In this document: piece by piece, positions 58,343 to 64,000 of the stretch
Numbering within the stretch: the stretch's first letter is position 1
Layout of the letters: each line of letters opens with the position of its first letter
Assembly: GCA_018398585.1 (NCBI GenBank)
Contig: JAGTTD010000022.1
Coordinates: 12,315,501-12,379,500, forward strand
Direction of reading: 5' to 3'
Length of the DNA: 64,000 nucleotides
Source of the DNA: Simmondsia chinensis
Lineage: Eukaryota > Streptophyta > Magnoliopsida > Caryophyllales > Simmondsiaceae
Program-made: the position numbers and the translations under genes
Notes under the pieces: model-generated
Databases searched by the model: none
Seen by the model: the letters and a program-made list of their open reading frames with translations, nothing else
Told to the model about the DNA's origin: nothing

Positions 58343-60868
58343 ATATGCCCCTTTTTCTTAGTTATAGTCATCTTAATGTAAATTCATATATAATATTAAG
58401 TATATCATTCATCTATTGCTCCAGTGAAAAAAGTTGATCATAATTCTCCATTATTGATGACAAACAGAAAGAAGAAAACTCGAGACGAGTGTCGGAATTG
58501 GAAGCAGTGGGGGAACGTTCTGCTGAGGAGCTTGAAAGCAAAAATCAACCTATCATACTTTTGGAAAAGCAAGTCAAGGAACTGGAGCTGAGACTTATGC
58601 AAGCTGAATCAGAACTCAAATCGGTAATTTAAAAAGAGCCCTTTGCCAAGGCTAATTTGGGACTTGTTTACTTTGCGAAAATTTGTGGATATTCGCGAGA
58701 AGTTTCTCCCAAACCTCCCTTGTTTTCCGGGAAAATGTGTTCAAAAAACTGAGGCCTCGTTTGGTTGACACATGAATTGAATTCTTATGGGAAGTTGTAT
58801 TTCTCGGAAATTCAATTCCTACATCAACTTCCCATGAAGTAGGTAAAACCATAGTTGCACGAAGTGGGAGTGGGAGTGGGAGCAGAAACACTTGAGGGAA
58901 TAGGGGAGCAGGCGATCATAAAAGTTTCTAAAGTTGAGAGCGGGCGGTTATAAAAGTTTTTAAAGTTGGGAGCGTTGAGGAAGCACTTATATTACTATAT
59001 ATTAGATACACTAGAAAAAGTAATGAAGTGTTATCAATTGAGCCATTGAAGTATAAATATCAAAACAAAGTCAATATTAAGCGGTGATTAAAAAAAAAGT
59101 TAATATTAAACAATAGCTAAGAAAATTAAGTACTCCAATGCATAGGATCTAGAAAATTGACTCCAACATGTCCATACAATTCAATCAATCTTTAAAATCA
59201 AGTGATATAATTAACATGCAAATCGTTTAATAAGTATTTCCTTATCAAAATGATTCACCTCTCAGGTTGGAGGTCCTTGGAAACAGCCTCTCTTCAGGAT
59301 TCCACTCTGAAGAGGAAAGGCTGCGTACATCCACTCTCCAGACCCTGCTTTTGCGGGAGCCCTTGAGGCATTGGGATTGTTGTTGTTGTTGTCCTTATCA
59401 AAATGATTCCATGATTGTTCGAATCGTGTTTCCGTTGAGTTCGATGCGCGTTGGAAATGCGAATCTAACTTTGGAATGTGGAATCGCGTTTTCGAAGTGT
59501 AAAACGTTAGCATTTTAGGAGTTTCATGCAACTATGGGTAAAACATCTTTGGTTGCTATGGTGGGAAATAGAACTTCCTTCGAAAGGCTAGTTTAAAACG
59601 AAGGAATTAGAACTTACCTAGGGGGTTAAGGTAAGTTACTTTCTACGTTCTGAAGGAATTGGAAATTGCTTAGTAATTTCTACTTCCTGCAAACCAAACG
59701 AGAGCTTAAGTCCGTACTTCCCATGAAATTCTAGTTCTCGTATCTCCTTCGTACATACCGAGCGATGCTTCAGATTTCCCAATGCTTTGGAAGAACAAGG
59801 CTTTCTACTCTTCTTTAGAACTAAGAGAAATTATTATTTAGGTACCTTGAAGTTTGAATATTTATCACTTAGGTATCCTGATGTTCTAATTTATACAATG
59901 AGGTACTCTAAGGTTTAAAAATGGTATTAGTTAGGTATCCTGTGTCTTAATCTGGTGAATTCTTCTGGAATTCAGCAAATTTTACTATAAAATGTTGATT
60001 TGTCATATAGTTACGGTAATATCTAAGTCATATCAATGTTGTCGGCAAAAAATTGTCTAATCGCGATAAAAGTTTAGTGGAATCAGATAAAAGGTACCTA
60101 TATGTTGTTGACATCTTGTGTCATCTTTGCCTTTTCCAACATAAAAAATCTCCAGCGACAATACGTATTTGATATGTTCGTGTTGGTATCTTCCCAAAGA
60201 AAACTTGTTGAGTTCTGGAAAAGTATATTTGATTAATAAAAATTTGAAACCTTAAGATATATGAACGATAAATTTTTAAATTGTGGAGTAAACACCCCCC
60301 CCCCCCCCCCCCCCCCCCCAATTGTATTATTGACATGTCAGAATTTTTTAAGTGATAAAAAACTGAAAAACACATTTCCTTTGTTTTCCAGCCTTCCTCA
60401 AAGTTATCATGACTCTTAACAATTTAACATCTTACTGGCTCATAAACATCCCATTTTCCTTTTCGTCCGTGTTTTTTAAAGTTTACATGCTTTTTCCGAT
60501 TTTCTAAGCATTTGCATGAGAGTGCAAATGGCATATAAACATAGAACCTTTCCAAGCCCTTCACGAACCAATTAAACTTTTAAGATAGTTGATCTCTTGA
60601 CAGTAATGACAATTTTTAAGCGATGAAAGTCATTTTTAATGAACAGGTGGGTGAAACCGAGGTTAGATCAAGGGAAATAGGATCAAACCTATCAACTCCA
60701 ACAAAGAGGAAGAGCAAGAAATTGGAAACATCGTCAGCACCACCACAACCACCGGCCTCCATGGCCGGAACCGCCCAAGCCACCTCTTCTGCTATGAACT
60801 TCAAGTTTGTAATGGGAGTGGCCTTGGTGTCCATCATACTTGGCGTTATTCTTGGTAAAAGGTACTAA
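51708..60868 (+). CDS. Tail-anchored long coiled-coil protein (PICC/At2g32240-like)
   Basis: CDS joins 51708-51791, 52550-54973, 55966-56196, 57027-57164, 58468-58623 and 60647-60868: 3,255 nt, 1,084 residues, every junction in phase 0. The ATG (GATACATGG) has an in-frame TGA six bases upstream. Residues 1-28 (MEEETQAHQGVPVIEV) and an acidic stretch precede almost continuous coiled coil from ~70 to ~1010. A basic, Ser/Pro-rich segment (TPTKRKSKKLE) then leads to a C-terminal membrane span (FKFVMGVALVSIILGVILG) with tail KRY, the layout of a tail-anchored protein. The N-terminus and membrane end resemble Arabidopsis At2g32240 (PICC) and At1g05320, ER-associated coiled-coil proteins; this is from memory. 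Exon 3 carries a 189-codon duplication. The acceptor before 55966 (ACATATAAG) is weak. Host gene, apparently intact. Confidence 0.85.
52443..52468. repeat. Poly-T run in intron
   Basis: About 25 T; lies ~80 bp before the exon 3 acceptor (GGCAG|GAA) and may serve as its pyrimidine tract only loosely. Confidence 0.8.
53759..54325 (+). repeat. In-frame 567-bp coding repeat, unit 1
   Basis: Begins LAEAAQKTANLTEELQQSS. The next unit starts at 54326 with LAEAAQKTTNLTEELLQSS. The two share TLQQVE, ASQSLS, LLAETNTQLKNKV, LNSAYDEKEA, LTDKHSRSFE and KELKET. The 567-bp offset is exactly 189 codons. Confidence 0.88.
54326..54770 (+). repeat. In-frame coding repeat, unit 2 (shorter)
   Basis: Matches unit 1 for ~148 codons, then departs at LNALEELQ. 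A shorter related piece (LENSLQVAGEKEKALMESLE ... NKLIEAENLL, 53310-53460) upstream of unit 1 matches the end of unit 1, so the ancestral unit has been copied more than once. Confidence 0.85.
55382..55492 (-). mobile_element. 5'-truncated 5S-SINE-family copy (111 bp)
   Basis: Inserted between perfect 17-bp duplications ACATAAAGATACTTCAT (55365-55381 and 55493-55509). Only the 3' domain and (TTG)n tail are present. It lies in the intron between 54973 and 55966. Confidence 0.9.
55620..55735 (-). mobile_element. SINE 3' fragment ending in a 52-nt G run
   Basis: CCCAGTGTCTCAAGAGCTCC and TAGGGTCC belong to the SINE 3' domain. The fragment then continues as 52 G (55674-55725), the position where full copies have a 6-13-nt G/C run. 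No partner duplication is found. Confidence 0.65.
56206..56529. mobile_element. MITE-like element, ~320 bp, in intron
   Basis: Inverted ends GGCTCCATTTGGTTCAACAG and, on minus, GGCTCCATTTGTTTTGACGG enclose GAAAATATTTT-rich sequence. Related sequence without clear ends is at 49440-49830. It begins about ten bases after the donor at 56197. Confidence 0.65.
56530..56940. repeat. Degenerate AGCTC/GCTTGA-rich block
   Basis: Adjacent to the MITE above; the same kind of sequence as 48840-49210, which is also near a GAAAATATTTT element. The pair may be parts of one larger decayed transposon. Confidence 0.5.
57330..57480. repeat. AT-rich dispersed repeat
   Basis: AGGTATCTTGAGGTTTAAAA and CATTTATCATCTAGGCA themes, shared with 59835-59960. 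Confidence 0.5.
58312..58340. repeat. Poly-T run in intron
   Basis: About 28 T; no flanking duplication was checked with success. Confidence 0.8.
58752..59708. mobile_element. MITE-like element with nested SINE
   Basis: Ends GGCCTCGTTTGGTTGACAC and, on minus, AGCTCTCGTTTGGTTTGCAG suggest an inverted-terminal element of the GTTTGGTT type, split by the truncated SINE at 59257. The target duplication is not resolved. Confidence 0.5.
59257..59391 (+). mobile_element. 5'-truncated 5S-SINE-family copy (135 bp)
   Basis: Perfect 18-bp duplications TCCTTATCAAAATGATTC (59239-59256 and 59392-59409). It starts ACCTCTCAGGTTGG, at the very end of the 5S-derived half, and ends with (TTG)n. It lies in the last intron of the coiled-coil gene. 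Confidence 0.9.
60295..60319. repeat. 25-nt C homopolymer
   Basis: Long C run in the last intron, within AT-rich repeat sequence. Confidence 0.85.
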
Positions 60869-60955
60869 GTTCGACTCTTCTTTTATATTTGCTTTTCTTT
60901 TCCCTATAATATTTGATTTTTTTTTCTTTTTTTTTTTGTGCAATAATATTATATA

Positions 60956-61347
60956 GGTTATTTACATCATTAGTCTCTATACATTGCGTGCATATTGTCT
61001 GAATTTAGTCCATGAACTATTAATTGCATCAATTTAGTCCTTACACAATTGAAATAGTTCCAATCAAATCTAGTTTTAGAATTAATGTTAATTCTTGATC
61101 AATTATAATGTTATAATTTCAAATAGAAAGTAGTGAAAAGATATGCAAATGCTAATTTCTTGACGTTGAAGGCACAGGTAAGTGCCGATTAATGTTATGA
61201 TTTCAATCATAAATTATTTAAGTTTAGAATTAGACTTGATTGAAACAATCTCGATTGTATAAGGACTAAACTGAAACAATTAAAAGTTCAGATGTTAAAT
61301 TGACACAATAGTCAAAGCACTACATGGACCAAGGGCGTAAATAGTCC
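60956..61347. mobile_element. Mutator-type MITE, 392 bp, copy 2
   Basis: Same family as 48270-48658: ends GGTTATTTACATC and, on minus, GGACTATTTACGCC; 9-bp flanks TATTATATA and TATTATACA (one mismatch). It starts 88 bp after the stop codon of the coiled-coil gene, so it may lie in or just after the 3' UTR. Confidence 0.82.
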
Positions 61348-62915
61348 TATTATACATATGGCAGAGTTATGGATTTGCAAGTTTTAATGCATGTGTTAAG
61401 GTTGGAGTATCTTAATGAAGTGTGTTTTTAATGTAATTATTTGTTTGGTTGTTTAAGAACGGGATGCAATTCCTTTATCAAGGATTATGTAATTTGATGA
61501 TGGTGTCTCTATAAATTTGCAATTTTTGGTAAATTTTCATCTGACCTTAGTATTGTTAAAAGAGTCAGCATGTGAGATTTATATATAAATGTTCAAGTAA
61601 GATTTCATTTATAGTTATTGAGAGCCTACAGTGAAATATAATAGCGATTAAACACCTATTTGAACTGAAAAGATAAACCATATGAGGTTATTTGGTTTTG
61701 GTGAAAGTGCCATTTAGCTCATCAGGTTATGGGATTTGGGGAGGCTGCCACGTTGTATAATTTATATGACTTCTTTACTATATAGAAAAAAAGTATTTTT
61801 GGATAGATCAGTTGCTTACCAATCTGGCCTATTTGGAGCTTTAGAATACTGATTATCTTCTCAAAATATTTTTCTACATCAAATTCTTGGACCAAACAGA
61901 CTAATATAATTCAATAGTAGACAACTATTATTTTGTTCAATTCTCAATGAAGCATTTAGATCGCTTTGAATATAACTTGACTTTTACCTATCAATTAGCA
62001 TCTATTCATCATCGCTGGCATCGCCCTAATTTTTTAAAGGAAAAGGCAATAAGCAAGCCTCGTAGGAAAGGCTCCGTCTTACACATCAACAAGAACAATA
62101 GAGCTTAGACCCGAGCTACGCAACTGAGGACCACTCCTCCGCAAAATAGATATAATGCCCAAACCTTGTTGCCCAATCATAAGCTATGTTCACTTCTCTG
62201 AAGAAGTGATAAAAATTGATATTTCTTTTAGTACTTCTCAACATAAATATCCCTTGAGCAATCTTCTGAGACTTTGGTTTACGTATAGTTAATTGTTTTT
62301 ATACAATCCAATAATTTGTATTACATTATGTTGCAAAAATAATAATAAATTAGTCACATCTAATACATAAAATGCAATAGTATTTTAGTCAAGAGTAATG
62401 CCACACGGCACGAGAAGGGGGCGAATGAAAATACCACAACTAGGGTATAGTTTGTCATTAACGACAAACTAGTTCCTAAGCATTTGTTTCTTGTGATATT
62501 TTTGTGGCTTTTTTTTATGACATACAATATTTTTGAGGAGGAATTGGTAACATGTAAACAAATTAAATGGTTAGAATTTTTTTTTCCTTTTTTTTTTTGT
62601 TATTATCATGGATATTTTACTCTTTTTGTAAGTTCTAGTAAATTTCAAAAAGTTGGTAAACTAAAAGATTAATATATAGAACCTTAATTTAGCTTAACCA
62701 AATATAGAGTGAAAAGTGTTGCACTAACCCAAAATTATGCGACACTCATAATTAAAAAGGAAAATTATCACTTGTATTTATTATTTAGGTATCTAATATT
62801 TTAATATATATATGACAGCCAATTAGAAATGTCACAAAATCTCCCGCCCTTGGGGGATGTCCTCAGCGACGAGGAACATGTACTAGGGTGTATGTGCAAC
62901 TTGTTTAGATTATGA
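61348..62915. other. Downstream intergenic stretch, no gene seen
   Basis: 61370-61560 could hold the real 3' end of the coiled-coil transcript. Beyond that it is AT-rich without recognisable coding or element ends. Confidence 0.45.
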
Positions 62916-63173
62916 AAAAGGAAAGAAAAAAAAAAAAAAAAAAAGGAACATACCCAATGCCTCAAGGGCTCCCGCCTACGCAGGGTCTGGAGGGGGGGTC
63001 GATGTACGCAGCCTTCCCCTTTTAGGGTTTAACCTAAAAAGAGGTTGTTTCCTAGTGCCTCCAACATGAGTGTGAGAACTTCCCAAGAGGTCACCCATCC
63101 TGGTACTACTCTCGCCCAAGCACGCTGAACTTCGGAATTCTAATAGGATCCGGTGACGGCGTGTTAGTGCGCT
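62916..63173 (-). mobile_element. Full-length 5S-rRNA-derived SINE, copy C
   Basis: 258 bp including an A-rich stretch next to the tail side, between perfect 16-bp duplications CTTGTTTAGATTATGA (62900-62915 and 63174-63189). The 5S half carries ACCGGATCCTATTAGAATTC, GTGCTTGGGCGAGAGTAGTA and CCAGGATGGGTGACCTC. Confidence 0.92.
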
Positions 63174-63189
63174 CTTGTTTAGATTATGA

Positions 63190-64000
63190 GCTAGAACCCA
63201 AAAAAAAAGGGGGAAAGAAATTGATCCATTATCAACGATCAATACTGGTGAATAGGATAAAATGGAAGAACTCTATTATCTGAAAAAAAAAAAAAAAAAA
63301 AAAAAAAAGGAGATCTATCCATCTATTTATTGTCTATGAAATTTATGGTTTTCATTGGTATAAATCCAATCCAATTATTTAAGGTGAAAAAATATTAACC
63401 ATTGGTAGCAAACGATATATATTAAGCGGGGGACTCCTATTTATTTTAAGAGCAAAAAGGCCATGCTTCCATTCTTATAAGAACAGACTGACAAGGTCAG
63501 CTATCGAGCTAACCTTCCAAATTATATATATCATCACTGTATGGGTGGAGCTCATTGTGAAATACCTTTTACTGGATAATTCATGGGTAGAGCCAAAAAA
63601 TGGAAACTGTACAAATTATGTCATCATTTTTTTATTTCACAATAACTCGAGATTTAATCCCATAGAGATGGAGATGGAAAAATTTCGCTTGCAAATTCAA
63701 TAGGTTGAGTTACATCTCGATGATATTGAATCATATCAATATCATGAATAACAATATCTTAACTGTAAAATCAATTTGCCATCATGAATTGAATAGTATG
63801 ACACAGGAAGATCCTTCATCCATACTAAATCCAAAATTGAATTCCATTATTTTATCATTCTTTCCAATACATTTTTTCCTTTCCATAACCTACTGTCTTC
63901 CTTGTACAATTACAATTATCTAACGAAGAATCAAGCCTGCAGAGAAGTGGATTAATCCAATGAATCATGCTTGCACAATGGAAAGAGCCATTGGTTTATC
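63190..64000. other. AT-rich stretch to window end, no gene seen
   Basis: Includes a poly-A run at about 63282-63308. No coding frame with family resemblance is present. Confidence 0.5.

Overview
The window is nuclear DNA of a flowering plant, most likely a eudicot. The evidence is plant Copia and Gypsy LTR retrotransposons primed by initiator-Met tRNA, an RTE-type LINE, PIF/Harbinger- and Mutator-type MITEs, a Mutator-like element carrying a DUF1985/Ulp1 gene, 5S-rRNA-derived SINEs, and one intron-rich host gene with GT-AG splicing. No species can be named from the sequence. About 75-80% of the window is transposon-derived or repetitive; one host protein gene is recognised.

Layout. 1-6880: eroded fragments (TRIM-like piece, Ty3 LTR plus decayed gag, a ~36-bp tandem array, a SINE tail, an RTE LINE pseudogene with two tandem 3' tails). 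6880-8965: a TIR element containing a 555-bp Tourist-type MITE. 9087-14237: a complete but dead minus-strand Copia element (two LTRs, TSD AATTA) containing an N gap that looks like an assembly artefact. 16190-21311: an internally deleted minus-strand Gypsy element interrupted by a 2.2-kb LTR-like insertion (TSD TTTGT). 22757-23990: a large AT-rich fold-back. 24241-44945: an older TIR element that received several later insertions. The largest is an 18,160-bp Mutator-like element (25049-43208) with a perfect 9-bp target duplication. 45540-60868: a host gene for a ~1,084-residue tail-anchored coiled-coil protein, with seven exons and introns full of SINEs and MITEs. 60956-64000: a Mutator-type MITE, a third full-length 5S-SINE and AT-rich DNA with nothing recognisable.

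The most notable system is the 18.2-kb element. Its ~3.3-3.5-kb inverted arms are each built of about sixteen ~175-bp tandem units, and each unit carries two near-palindromes built from CATAC/GTATG. Between the arms lie a mudrA-type transposase gene (plus strand) and a convergent DUF1985-Ulp1 gene (minus strand), separated by a 13-unit 83-bp array of related palindromic sequence. This resembles the convergent layout of maize MuDR, with a SUMO-protease-like gene in the second position, as described for Kaonashi (KI) MULEs. Both genes have frameshifts, and the protease has Ile where the catalytic Cys is expected, so this copy is probably no longer autonomous although it has moved as a unit.

The second notable system is a SINE family with a 5' half derived from 5S rRNA, including the internal pol III promoter, and a 3' half resembling the conserved tail of many plant SINEs. 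Three full-length copies and two 5'-truncated copies have perfect 15-18-bp target duplications; two further fragments lack them.
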